Below are positions 1-10,481 of a stretch of DNA of 64,000 nt, piece after piece. The stretch spans positions 3,472,001-3,536,000 of the forward strand of contig JAALGY010000033.1 of the NCBI GenBank assembly GCA_032358165.1. Reading direction: 5' to 3'. Under the pieces are notes generated by a model. That model was not told the origin of the DNA and did not search any database. It saw nothing but the letters and a program-made list of their open reading frames with translations. Each line of letters opens with the position of its first letter. The stretch's first letter is position 1. The stretch is from Diplosphaera chodatii. Lineage: Eukaryota; Chlorophyta; Trebouxiophyceae; Prasiolales; Stichococcaceae. The position numbers were made by a program, and so were the translations under genes.

Positions 1-3000
1 GAGCAGTCTGGCGGGGGAGACGAGCAGCCGGAGCCGGCGTCAGGCGGCGGGGGCGGCGGCGGCGACTTCCCGGCGCACATCATGCTGAACATGCCGGCGC
101 TGTCGCCCACCATGGAGTCAGGTCAGTGGGTGTTCATGCTTTGCATGCCGCTTGTACATGTATCATCGTGCATGGGTGGGAACAGAAGCATGCTGCATCC
201 ATGCGGTATGCACGGTGTTGCCAGGGCAGTCAATGCAGGAGGCAGGGCTAGACTGCCGTTCGTGCTGTGCGCAGGCAACATTGCGGCGTGGAAGGTGAAG
301 GTGGGCGACGAGGTGGCGGCTGGGGACTCGCTTGCCGAGGTGGAGACCGACAAGGCCACCATGGACTGGGAGTCGCAGGTGCGGGCTGACTAAAGGGTGG
401 TTCTGCACAGTCTGCGTTGCGCCTCCCTGGCCTGTCTGCTTGCTCGCTGCAGCGTTGCGCTTCGGAGCCTTCTTGTTGGCCAGGGCGTGGCATGGCTGAG
501 TGCCACGTGCCTTTTGCTGGACCCTATGGTGCAGCAGAATCATCACAGACGTGCGCTCGCCAGCTGACAAGGTGAAAGGCGTCACACTGCAGGACGACGG
601 CTTCATCGCCCAGCTGCTGGTGGGCGACGGCACGAAGGACATCAAGGTCAACACGCCGCTGGCGGTCATTGTGGAGGACAAGGTGCGCCCACCCCGCAGC
701 GTGCATGGGCTCTGTTCATACCATGTGATACAGCAACCCAGGGCGGCACACCAGACTGTGTGGGACAGAGCCTGTCGATGCAGCCAGGCATGTCGTGCAG
801 GCGATGTGGTGTGTGTGTTTCAGGTCTACAGATGCTGATGTGTACTGCTGCAGGATGACATCGGCGCGTTTGAGAACTTCAGCGCAGCAGATGCCGAGGG
901 CAAGCCGGCGCCGCCTAAGCAGGAGGAAAAGAAGGAGGCGCCAAAGGAGCAGCCAAAGCAGGAGGCGGCGCCAAAGGCAGCAAAGCAGGAGCCCCAGCCA
1001 TCTGCTCCCTCCAAGCCGTCAGGTGTGGTTTGAATGCATCGAGAGCATGAGATGGCTTGCTGCGACGCTTTTCAGCGGGTACTGCTAGGCACCCTGCCCC
1101 AGGCCCCAAACTTCGCCCTGTGCATATGTGGAGGTATTTTGATGCGGCTGCCTAATGCTGGGCTCACTATGACGACGTTGCAGGAGGCAGGGTGACGGCC
1201 AGCCCGTATGCAAAGAAGCTGGCGCGGGAGGCCGGGGTTGACATCTCAGACGCGACGCCCAGCGGCCTTGGGGGACGCATCGTGGCAGCTGACGTCGAGC
1301 AGCTCATCAAGTCAGGTACATTTACATCTGCGCCGTAGCCCATTTGCGTGCAGCGTCAGCACCATGGGGCACGCGGCTTGGGCTGTTCGTTGTGCTGCCA
1401 TCGGGGGGCAACTGGGGCAGATTACATGAAGCAGACAACGGTCCTGCATGCGCGGCGAAGCCTGCACCTAAGAGAAAAAAAAACCAGCTGCCAGGGGCCT
1501 TACATGCATTGGCGGTGCTGGACTGTGGCTGTCAGACCGGGCGAGGCAGAGGCCGGCCTTGCATGAAAGGCTTTGCTGCCGTGGCTGCAGGGGGCAAGGC
1601 GGCAAAGCAGCCTGCGGGGGAGGCCAAGGGCGCCTCGAGGCCCACGCCGTCAGCGCAGGGCGGCGGCGCCGAGGTGAGCCTGGCCGGATATCAGGGTTCT
1701 GGCACTTGTGTGCTTGCTGTCCAACCCAGGCTCAGCGGATCTTCTGCCTGCGGACGGTGGTGTCGTTCGTGTGGCATTTCATGATGTGCATGTACTTACT
1801 ATATCCATGTGCACGCTGACAGAGTGACCTCCCCACCCTGCATCACCAGGTGCCGCAGCGGCGGGAGGGCGGCTTCACGGACCTGCCCAACTCCAACATC
1901 CGGCGCATCACCGCGCAGCGGCTGCTGGAGTCCAAGCAGACCGTGCCCCACTACTACGTCACTGTCGCCACCCGAGTGCGCCTGACCATGAACATGTTTG
2001 CCCGCTCATCTCACCATCGCAGCTGAAGGAGTCGGTCACGACTGTCCATCATGAGGAAGAACGAGCAGGGCCGGCCAGCGGACAGTCGTACGAGCTGCGT
2101 GAGCAGGCCACACCGGCTGCCAGCAATGGCTGCTCGTTGGCAGGGGCTTGTGCGCTGGCCAGTGCCGAGCGCTGCTGCTGCATGCAGGTGGACAAGCTCA
2201 TGGCGCTGCGGAAGCAGATCAACGAGGCGCTGGCGGCGGCGGGCGGCGCCAAGCTGTCCGTCAACGACTTCATCGTCAAGGCCTCCGCCCTGGTGCGTAC
2301 TTTCCCCCTATCGCTCTTGCAGCCCATCTCTGGCTTTTGATGTCCAGCCGCCATCACCGCGCCTAACTTGCGTCCGCCTAGAGTGCAGTGTCAGCACCTC
2401 TCTGCCTACAAGCAAGCTCCGCCGGACACTAGACTTATCGCAAGTGTCACTGTGTGGCTGACCATCGGTGTTGCATGTGGTGCCAGGCGCTGCGCGATGT
2501 GCCGGAGGTGAACTCGGCGTGGATGGGCGACTTCATCCGGCAGTACGACTCGGTGAATGTGTCGGTGGCGGTGCAGACGCCGCACGGGCTCATGGTGCCG
2601 GTGGTGCCCAACACCGACGCGCTGGGCCTGCAGGACATCAACGCCGCCGTCAAGCAGCTGGCCGGCAAGGTGCGCCCTAGGTTTCAGGGCTGGAGCGCTG
2701 GCCGGGTAGAGGGTTTTGCAATCGAACAGCAGGAAGAGGTGTCATGCAGCGGGGCCCACTGCAGCCGGTGCAACTGCTCATGCACTGATGCCCTCCATCG
2801 ACACCCTGACACACATGCCGACTGCGTCAGAGCATTGGGCAAGGCTTCGCCACGCGCTGCAGGCCAAGGACAACAAGCTCAAGCCGGACGAGATGACGGG
2901 CGGCACCTTCACCATCTCCAACCTGGGCATGTTTGGCGTGGACCAATTCGCTGCCATCATCAACCCCCCGCAGGCGGGTCACCCTGCCGTAGTCATTGTT

Positions 3001-3495
3001 GTAGGGTGCACTCTGAGCAACTTGAGCCCGACGCCCGCCCTGACTGGTGCATGTGGGCGCCAAAAGTGTTGGCGATCGGCCAGAGCTGGCGTCTATGCAC
3101 GTGCTGGGATGCGTCTCATGTGGGTGCTGCTGCGGGAGCAGGTGGCGATCCTGGCGGTGGGGGCAGCGATGCAGCGGGTGGTCCCCGCGCAGGGGGGCGG
3201 CTTCGAGACGGCGTCCTACATCAACGCCACCCTCAGCTGCGACCACCGGGTGCGCCGCAGCGCCCGGCTCCTGCCGTGCTCGTGCTGGCAACAACACTGC
3301 ATATGCCGCCAGTGTGCCTAGTGTCAACGCTGGTGAACATCTGCTTCTTGGCGGTCCTGCTGTGCTGCCACGAAAGCTTGCTGCTGAGGTTGCGTCTGCT
3401 GCTGCGGGGTGCAGGTGGTGGATGGGGCGTTGGGCGCACAGTGGCTGGCGGCATTCAAGAAGTACATTGAGGACCCGCTCAACATGCTGGTGTAA
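1..3495 (+). CDS. Dihydrolipoamide acetyltransferase, E2 of mitochondrial-type pyruvate dehydrogenase complex (5' truncated)
   Basis: Transfers acetyl groups from the lipoyl arm to CoA in the pyruvate dehydrogenase complex. The window enters mid-gene. Exons I join: 1-121, 275-378, 593-682, 854-1022, 1184-1315, 1591-1673, 1850-1975 (could start at 1823, also in frame), 2188-2292, 2487-2669, 2863-2973, 3142-3249, 3415-3495; 470 residues visible. Order of domains: a Gly-rich linker, a lipoyl domain with the lipoylated Lys in VETDKATM (a preceding lipoyl domain may lie upstream), a charged Pro/Ala/Lys linker, a peripheral subunit-binding domain ([17 protein letters not shown] ... GLGGRI), and the catalytic acyltransferase domain ending with the active-site motif DHRVVDG (His and Asp present). 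LSPTM at the lipoyl domain start favours the mitochondrial over the plastid form. One intron (after 2973) appears to use a GC donor. Confidence 0.93.
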
Positions 3496-3904
3496 CATGT
3501 TCGAGGCGGGCCTAGCTACCGGATCCTGCAGCGCCACTGCGGGCAGCACTGGCTGCTGCAGCGAGTCAGTATGCAGCATGTGCAGCTGCAACTGCAGCAT
3601 GCTTCTCACTCTGGCTGCTGACCCCGTCAGATCTGTGCGATCACTGCAGCACTTGCCGTGTGGACGATGCTGTTGAGGCATGGCCAGGTGGCACCTTGGT
3701 CGTACTGAAGGCAAAACCCTGCTGTCCTGCAGCTTTCACGGTCGCGGCACAAGTGCGCACTGCACGACACCAGACCACCCGATGTATCGTCGCCGGTGGC
3801 AACAAAACCTCTCTTGCCTCGTTGAGTAGTAAGGGTTGCTCGCATCCCAGCAACCAAGCACAGTGGCTGACGCTTACTCTCTCGGTCATCATTGCACACC
3901 CACC
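3496..3904. other. Intergenic region
   Basis: Lies between the E2 stop codon and the start of the first secreted-protein gene. It must hold the E2 3' UTR and the promoter and 5' UTR of the next gene. I see no TGTAA motif other than the one overlapping the E2 stop, no TATA-like box I would defend, and no coding signal. Confidence 0.5.
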
Positions 3905-6192
3905 ATGCGTCACGCTCTCAGCATCGCGGCGTGCGCCCTGCTGCTGGCCTTCGTCGCCGCGCCTTTTGTCACGGTAATGACTCCCTCCAGCAAGGCTAAC
4001 CGTGCCCGCGGTTTTACCAGGCTTCGTCGATGCACCTCTACTATTGCAGTACTGGCCGCTGCCCCTTGGGGCGTCACGGCGGACCCATCCAAGCACATAT
4101 TCACGATGCAGTCACCGTTAGAAACTGCATTGAATGTGTTCAACAAAAAAACTGTCCTTCGAGCATCCATCAGGCAGTCTCGGTTGCAAGGGTGATCGTG
4201 CTCCTCTCGCATGCATGCAGGCGGAGGAGGTGGCCGGTACCGACAGCGAGCTCGTCCTGTCAACCGCGTTCGGTGAAGGTGCGTAAGGAGACGCTTGCAG
4301 TACATTGTCTGCGCTCGTGTCGCCGTCGTCACCGAAAAAGTCCCTAGCTGGCCGTGTTACTGCATCGTGCATGAAGTTCACCATTCGTGTGCACGCCGTG
4401 CTCCAGACAATTGATTGCGTATCACGGCGCAGACATCGCCGATACCCTCATGTGCTGCTAGTCAGCCAGTTTCTACAGGCGATAACGTGCCCGATGTTGC
4501 ATCCGATACGGCTGTGTATACTATACGTCAAGCTCACCGGCATGCTCTCTGAGGACCTAGCTCGGCACTTCGGCTCAAGCGACCCGACCACTGATGCCTC
4601 TGAGACCACCGTCTGGCAGCTTCGTGTCGCGTGATGTGGTTGTGATCGTGGTGCCAGGACCTCTCTAAGCCTGCAGCGATGAATCAGGCAGACGTGCGCA
4701 CCACCGCGCACCGGGCAGCATGCAGCTATGTGATATGGCGACTCAAGCCTGACGATGCAGTGCACGAAATACATACACGGGTTTTACGGGCTCGCAGCCC
4801 CGTACTGTGCGCCTGTCACGGTCTGCTATGCTGACTTGGGTGCTCAATCCCAGCACTGCGCAACATGAGCGAGGTGCAGCCGGAGAGCTTGTGTCCAATT
4901 CATTCTGGTTTATGCACCTAGCATCAACAACTGCTGGATGTGCAGGCGCGATTGCTGTGCCAGAGCTGCTGTCCTTCGGCGGCCGCCGCGCACTGCTGAA
5001 GAAGAAGCCCGGCAAGCGCACCGCCAAGACTGTCAGCAAGGCCGCGATCGCGGAGGCGGCCAGAAAGGCAGCCGCCCAAAGGGCTGCGCTCGTTGCCAAG
5101 AAGGCTGCCGCAGCAAAGAAGGCCGCCCAGGTGAACTCAGCCCCTGCTGAACTGCTGTCACTCTCACACGGTGTTGGACTACGAGTGATTGGCCGAGCTG
5201 CGCCCATCAGCATGCTGACACTGCGACATGCGACGGCAGGCAGCCGCGCTGCGCGCCGCTGCCGCTGCCAGGGCCGCCAAGGTCGCAGCTGCTGCACGCG
5301 CCAAGGCAGCTGCAGCCAAGGCCGCAGCTGCTGCACGCGCCAAGGCCGCCGCCACAGCCAGGGCCGCCGCCGCGGCCAAGGCGGCCGCGCTGGCCAAGGC
5401 CAGGGCGAACCGCGGCAATGATGATGACGAGACCACGCGGCCGCCGACCGCCCCCCGCAACGATGACGACGAGGTCGACCAGGGGGCCGAGGACGGGCAG
5501 GATGGCGAGGCTGATGAGGGGGACCAGGGCGAGCAGGAGGGCGACACTACGGATGAGGGGGACCAGGATGAGCAGGAGGGCGACTCCGACCAGGGGGACC
5601 AGGGCGAGGAGGAGGACTGGTTCCAGTCCCTGCTCGGCCACGGCGATGGTCACGGCCATGGCCACGGCCATGGCCACGGGCACGGCAAGGGGCACGGCCA
5701 CGGCCACGGACACGGTGGGCACTTGGAAGTACCTGATGCTGCCTGTGCACAGCATGCATGACAGCCCTGCCATGCTATGCGTTGTTGCACTAGCTGCTGC
5801 TGCAGCCGTGCCATGTGTGCCATCTGCAATTGAATGTGGCGAGGCATGGCTGCCTGCTGTGTGATCACATGAGCCCTGACAGAGGCGGTCCAGGTCGTGC
5901 CCTCCGCTGCGACCAGTCAAGAGCTGACCGGAGTTTACCTGTGTTTATGCTGCTAGGCGGACACAGCGGCGATTGCGACGATGATGATGAGGGCTGCATG
6001 ACAAATGCGCCTACTACAGACACCCCGACGGACGATGCACCGACGGACACCCCGACAGACGATGCACCAACGGACACCCCGATGGACGATGCACCGACGG
6101 ACGATGCACCGACGGACACCCCGACGGACGATGCACCGACGGACCCACCAACTCAGGATGTGACCCGCCGTGGCGGCAGGCTCCATCACTGA
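3905..6192 (+). CDS. Secreted Ala/Lys-rich, acidic and His-Gly-rich protein, tandem paralogue 1
   Basis: Family not recognised. Exons 3905-3973, 4221-4278, 4946-5130, 5240-5714, 5957-6192; 340 residues. Residues 1-23 are a signal peptide (MRHALSIAACALLLAFVAAP) encoded exactly by exon 1. A GGRRALL motif follows at about residue 56-60, then a long Ala/Lys/Arg tract (to about 160), an acidic Asp/Glu/Gly segment, a Gly-His alternation at about 237-262, a short Cys-Asp-Asp stretch with two cysteines, and a tail of TPTDDAP repeats. Predicted destination is the secretory pathway, then cell wall or vacuole. The His-Gly and Asp tracts suggest divalent metal binding (inference only). The next gene downstream shares the first two exon lengths exactly (69 and 58 nt) and all intron phases, so the two are tandem duplicates. 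Stop at 6190-6192. Confidence 0.75.
5240..5402 (+). repeat. Ala/Lys/Arg-coding degenerate repeat
   Basis: GCC/GCA-rich imperfect repeat inside exon 4 of the first secreted paralogue. It alternates Ala-rich blocks with single Lys or Arg. The reverse strand is also open here, which creates several long spurious antisense frames. Confidence 0.6.
5640..5714 (+). repeat. Gly-His dipeptide tract
   Basis: Roughly a dozen GGCCAC-type hexamers encode alternating Gly-His, interrupted by one Asp and one Lys. It sits at the 3' end of exon 4, just before the donor. A shorter version of the same tract occurs at 8660-8688 in the paralogue. Confidence 0.8.
6014..6155 (+). repeat. Thr-Pro-Thr-Asp-Asp-Ala-Pro coding repeat
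   Basis: Tandem repeat of 12-24 bp units (ACGGACGATGCACCG and ACGGACACCCCG types) in the last exon of the first secreted paralogue. It resembles in style, though not in exact sequence, the Pro-Thr-Asp repeat at 50060-50865 on the other strand. Confidence 0.75.
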
Positions 6193-7235
6193 GGACGTGG
6201 CCCCCAGCGGTGCGCCTGGTGCACAGCTGGCATGCAATTTGGTTGTGTTGGCTTTTTGGGCCTGCAAAGTGCCTGTGGGTTGTGGCCTGCTGTGATGCTA
6301 TATGCTTGGGCCCCTTCTGCCAGTGGAAGCATGCAGCATTCTGATATTTTCCTGCATCTGGTATACTTAAATCGCATTTTGGTCGACACCCTGAGCTCCT
6401 GCGTTTGCAGGTCAATGTACACTGCGCTACTGGGCAACCTGTCAGCGGGTGTACGTCAGACTGTTAAAGGTCAGCAGGTTCGCAAGCTGGTCACGCCAGT
6501 TCACCCGGTGTGGATGCAGCCGCGATGCAGATGCTTCAGTGGGAAGGGATGGGAGACTCTCAGAATGATATCTTGCATTGACAACTGAAGCCCTCAGACC
6601 GCATGTGCGGGGATTGCTGCTTTCATTGCTACGACATTCACCTCATTCCCTCTTGGGCTGACGACAGCTTCTTTGAAGCTGAATGCCCCTGGGCATGCTT
6701 CAGTTCAGACTCTGGTTGCCGCAGGCGCTGCTAAATCTGTCACCACAAGGAAGCCTGTTTCCTGGTTGTGTTGGCCATGTTGACTCGTGATGAGCCACTT
6801 GTTGTTTGCTTATATCGGTCTACTTGCATGTAGCCCGCCATGCGTGTTTCGTCCACACTTGCTCGACAAGGAATCAAGGAGCTGCTACGGGAGCATGTGA
6901 AATGTATCACACCTCGAATTTGCAAGCAAGCCTCGTTCGTCACACACGCCCCTACTGTACATCCTGCCGATCATGAAGGGCAATCCCATCGGGGGCTGAA
7001 GACTGCGGTAACGGGGACTGTGCGAAACTAGCCAGGTGTCAAGCTGAATCGTACTGACGCTTGCAATACCCTCCTGTACTGCAAATCGCGACTTCAGGGC
7101 CGCGCTTCAGTTCTGCACGCACAAACAGCGCTCGCAATGGCTCGCATCAAAAGCGTGCTGGTAGCTCCTACGAGCAAAGTTTGATAGTGAGGGCACCGGC
7201 TCACGCTTGCTCGGTCACCAAGCTTGCTTGTCACC
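6193..7235. other. 3' UTR and intergenic region between tandem paralogues
   Basis: About 1 kb without coding signal. It holds the 3' UTR of paralogue 1 and the promoter and 5' UTR of paralogue 2. I found no clear TGTAA motif and no inverted or terminal repeat that would suggest an insertion. Confidence 0.5.
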
Positions 7236-9415
7236 ATGCAGCGTGCGCTTGGCATTGCGGCGTGCACTCTGCTGCTCGCCCTCGCCGCCATGCCCCTCGT
7301 CGTGGTGATTTCTGTGTGCATGTGCCTGCTGTAATGCCCGATGCCATCTGGACATTCGACCACTGCTGCAGTATTGGCTGGCTTCCGGGGCGTCATATGT
7401 AGCACTGCAGGAAACGCAAGCCTGACGAGTTTGCATGCAACTGCTGACAAAAGCAACCATGAAGCAACAAGTTGCGTCGAATGATGCGTAACTTGGCCTC
7501 CCGGTGGCATGGCAGGCCGACAAGTCAGCTGGCAAGGACAACACGTTGGCGCTGTCGGGCGCGTTCAATGAAGGTGAGTGACTCTTCATTGGGTAAAGCG
7601 CGTCATTCGCTCGATATAACTCCATTCTCTCATTGGAGGAACGATCGGCCTGTTACCACGCGATGAACTTCAAGTCGATGTTACGCAAGCCACGCGCCGT
7701 GTTAGAAGCTGTCGTTCAGGCGCGAATCTGTCCTGCCACTGATAGTATGCATGAAACTATCGAAGCTTCAAGCTGTTATTCGCTCTGGGTCTACGGTCGC
7801 GCCCGCTGCCCCTGCCGGCAGTGCGCTGAAAATACGTCAGTCTTACTGGCGAGGTGCTGCTCCTGTTCATGTCTGTTCCCAGCCCCAAAGTCATTGCCGG
7901 ACATCAGAACAGGGTTGCAGCAGTGATTGCTGGGCCGTCTGCACAGTGCGCAGCGTTCAGCTGCCCCGTGATGCTCACATTTTTGGTGACCATGGCGCAA
8001 TCTATCTGACGTGCACAACCGTATTGCCGCACGTATGCTGGCGCCCAGCGGCAGCGCAGGAAAACAAGCCGGCTGATGAGATAAAGGGTGGGTGCTCGCA
8101 TGGGGTGCAAACTGACTTCTACCCTGCTGAATACACACAGGTGTCATTGCGCTGGCGGAGCCGGTGTCATTCAGCGGCCGTCGCGCGCTGCTGAAGAGCA
8201 GCCCCGCCAAGCGGAAGGCCAAGGCTCTCAGCGCGGCCGCCCGTGCAGCAGCGGCCCGTGCCGCGGTGGCCAAGAAGCTTGCCGCCATCAAGGCCGCCAT
8301 CGCCGCCAAAAAGGCCGCCATCGCTGCCAAGCAGGCCGCCACCGCCCGTGCCGAGCTCGCTGCCAAGAAGGCAGCCGCAGCAAAGAAGGCTGCAGAGGTG
8401 GGATCGCTGCCTGTCTGCTCTGTACACTGATATTGTCACAGCCGCAGAGCACAGCTCAGTGCCAAACCCTTGCTCTTTGACGTCAACAGGCAGCAGCAGC
8501 TCGCGCCGCCGCCCTTGCCAAGAAGGCAGCGGAGGCGCGCGCCAAGGCGGCAGCGGCCAAGGCGGCGGCGGCCGCCAAGCGGCCGCCGGCGATGCCCAGG
8601 CCGCCCATGGCTCCGCGCAACGACGACGACGAGGTCGAGCAGGAGGACGATGACGGCGGCCACGGCCACGGCAAGGGGCACGGCCACGGTGCGCAGATGT
8701 AACCAACACGCTGATGTGCGCACCATGTCATGCGATGCTCGTTATGTCCAGGTTTGTAGAGCTGCATTCATGTGGGCATGCTGGACGCAAACAGCGCTAG
8801 CCTGTGCGGTCATCGCCGCAGGCCATGATGTCAGCAACGTCCCTACTCCACTTTTACAGTGGCCTCCTCAACTCTCGGTGTTTGTGTTCAGACGACCATG
8901 GCCACGGCTGCAACGACGACGACGACAAGGACTGCATGACCACCCCGCCGCCGGCGCCAACTGACGCTCCCACTGCCGCTCCCACTGCCGCCACTGATGA
9001 GAACACTCCCCCAGCGCCCACCGCCGACACCACTGACATCCCCCCAGCAGCGCCGACTGGTGCGCTCAAACTGGTGCATGTGTGTGGCCATATGCTGGTG
9101 CGCGAGAGTGTCTGCAGACAGTTCCCGTCGAGTGAGTTATGGCATGCTGCCTGTGGGTCAAGCTTCATGATGAGGAGCGGCACTCTGCGGTTGTTGCACC
9201 TGGCAGCTTGCACCTGTGCCAAAACTCACGTGACGGTGTGCTGCCATCGCAGCGGAGTGACAGCGCATGGGAACGTTCCTGCGTGGTGTGCCGGTGCTGG
9301 CCAGCCAGATGCCAGGGCCTCGGCATGGTGTTTGCCGCAGCACAATGTTAGGTGGGCAGCTGGGTGCAGGAGCGCTGATGAGCGTGCAGCCCAGCACAAC
9401 CCTGACAGAACCTGA
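7236..9415 (+). CDS. Secreted Ala/Lys-rich protein with His-Gly tract, tandem paralogue 2
   Basis: Family not recognised; clear paralogue of the gene at 3905-6192. Exons 7236-7304, 7516-7573, 8141-8397, 8490-8688, then 8892 onward. Signal peptide at residues 1-23 (MQRALGIAACTLLLALAAMP) fills exon 1. SFSGRRALLK places R-R-A-L-L at residue 56-60, exactly as in paralogue 1. Then come an Ala/Lys tract, an acidic stretch, a short His-Gly tract, Cys-Asn-Asp-Asp, and a Pro/Thr/Ala tail. The 3' end is ambiguous: read straight through, exon 5 ends at 9415 (368 residues, with an unusual Cys-rich extension). If the donor at 9060 is used, an 8-nt exon (9253-9260) gives a stop two residues later (252 residues). 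The shorter form matches the paralogue's composition better. A TGTAA motif at 9699 fits either. Confidence 0.72.
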
Positions 9416-9519
9416 AACATGCAGCAGAATGTATTGTGAGACCAACACTGAGCGATGCCTTTGAGACCCTTGAATGCTGCCGAGACCGTGCCATGTTTGC
9501 TCCCGTTGTTTTCCGCCGG

Positions 9520-9596
9520 GCTGGCAAGAGCTCGCTAGAGCTAGATGCCCCCGTCCTAGGGCCGGCAAGAGCTCGTCAGAGCTAGGTGCCCCCGTA
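9520..9596. repeat. Direct repeat of about 35 bp in the 3' UTR
   Basis: Two near-identical copies (about 9520-9556 and 9558-9596) of a GGCAAGAGCTCG...AGAGCTAG-TGCCCCCGT element lie head to tail in the presumed 3' UTR of the second secreted paralogue. Each copy contains an internal AGAGCT/AGCTCT palindromic element, so each could fold into a small hairpin. Confidence 0.6.
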
Positions 9597-9698
9597 GACA
9601 TTTGCTTGAACTGGATGAAAGCTAGATTAGGCATCAAATGGACAGGACTGCATGTTGCCATGTCGAAAGCTGCGCTGACTTTTCTTGGTCACCACCCT

Positions 9699-9703
9699 GT
9701 GTA
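9699..9703 (+). terminator. TGTAA polyadenylation-type motif
   Basis: TGTAA is the usual near-upstream polyadenylation element of green algae. Here it lies about 0.3-0.45 kb past the stop of the second secreted paralogue. The context is the only support. Confidence 0.4.
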
Positions 9704-10481
9704 ACAAGTGATCTCATCGAGCACCTACCTCTTCTGCAGGACTAGCTGTCCCTGAGCGTACTAAGCTTGGCCGAAGTCGGGGTGAAACATCGTGCATACA
9801 TGTGCTGTCACCCTGCTCACAGAGCAGCTGTGTTGTTGCCGGTCAGCGTCGATGGGAAGAAGTACCATGCCTGTTGATGTTGAACGGGCAGCCGATCAAC
9901 TGATCACGTAACCGCCGACCGACATGCTGCGCTTTGTGTGTCAGACGACGCAATTGCGCCCGCTGTGCGACTTTCTTTCGCCGGGTTGCGAGTTCAACAA
10001 CATACTGACTCGTGTCCAGCCTGCTCAGAAGCGTCGCACCTCCTACGCCGCAGTCTTCGCAGGTAAGGTCATCAGGCACGCTGCAGATCTGCAGCGCTGA
10101 TTGCAGCAGGCGGCAAGTCTCAGTTGCGCTATGGTGGGCCGTTGGTGCTGAACCGATGGCACCTCGTACTGATTGCTTGACGGGTGTCAACCGTTGGCCC
10201 CGCTGAAGCTGCGCCTTAGCGTGCATGTTGGGTAGTTCTGGTTTGCAAGGTGCACCCACCCATGCAGAAACATCGCGGCTGAGCGCCGCGGCAGATGATG
10301 CGAGGTCACCCTTGTGGTGACATCGCAGCCTTGGTTCATGCCAGGCAAGGGCCCCGGGCTCCAACCGATTGGCGTGCATGTGAACAGGCCTGAGCAGGGC
10401 GTCTTGGGTGGGCCTGGCCAAACTGACCGCGGCGCGGCAGCCCTAGAACACACAATAAGGCTGTCAAGGAGCGGCCAGAGC
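9704..10481. other. Intergenic region upstream of AGP-like gene
   Basis: No coding signal that I can support on either strand. It should contain the promoter of the gene beginning at 10482. Confidence 0.4.
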
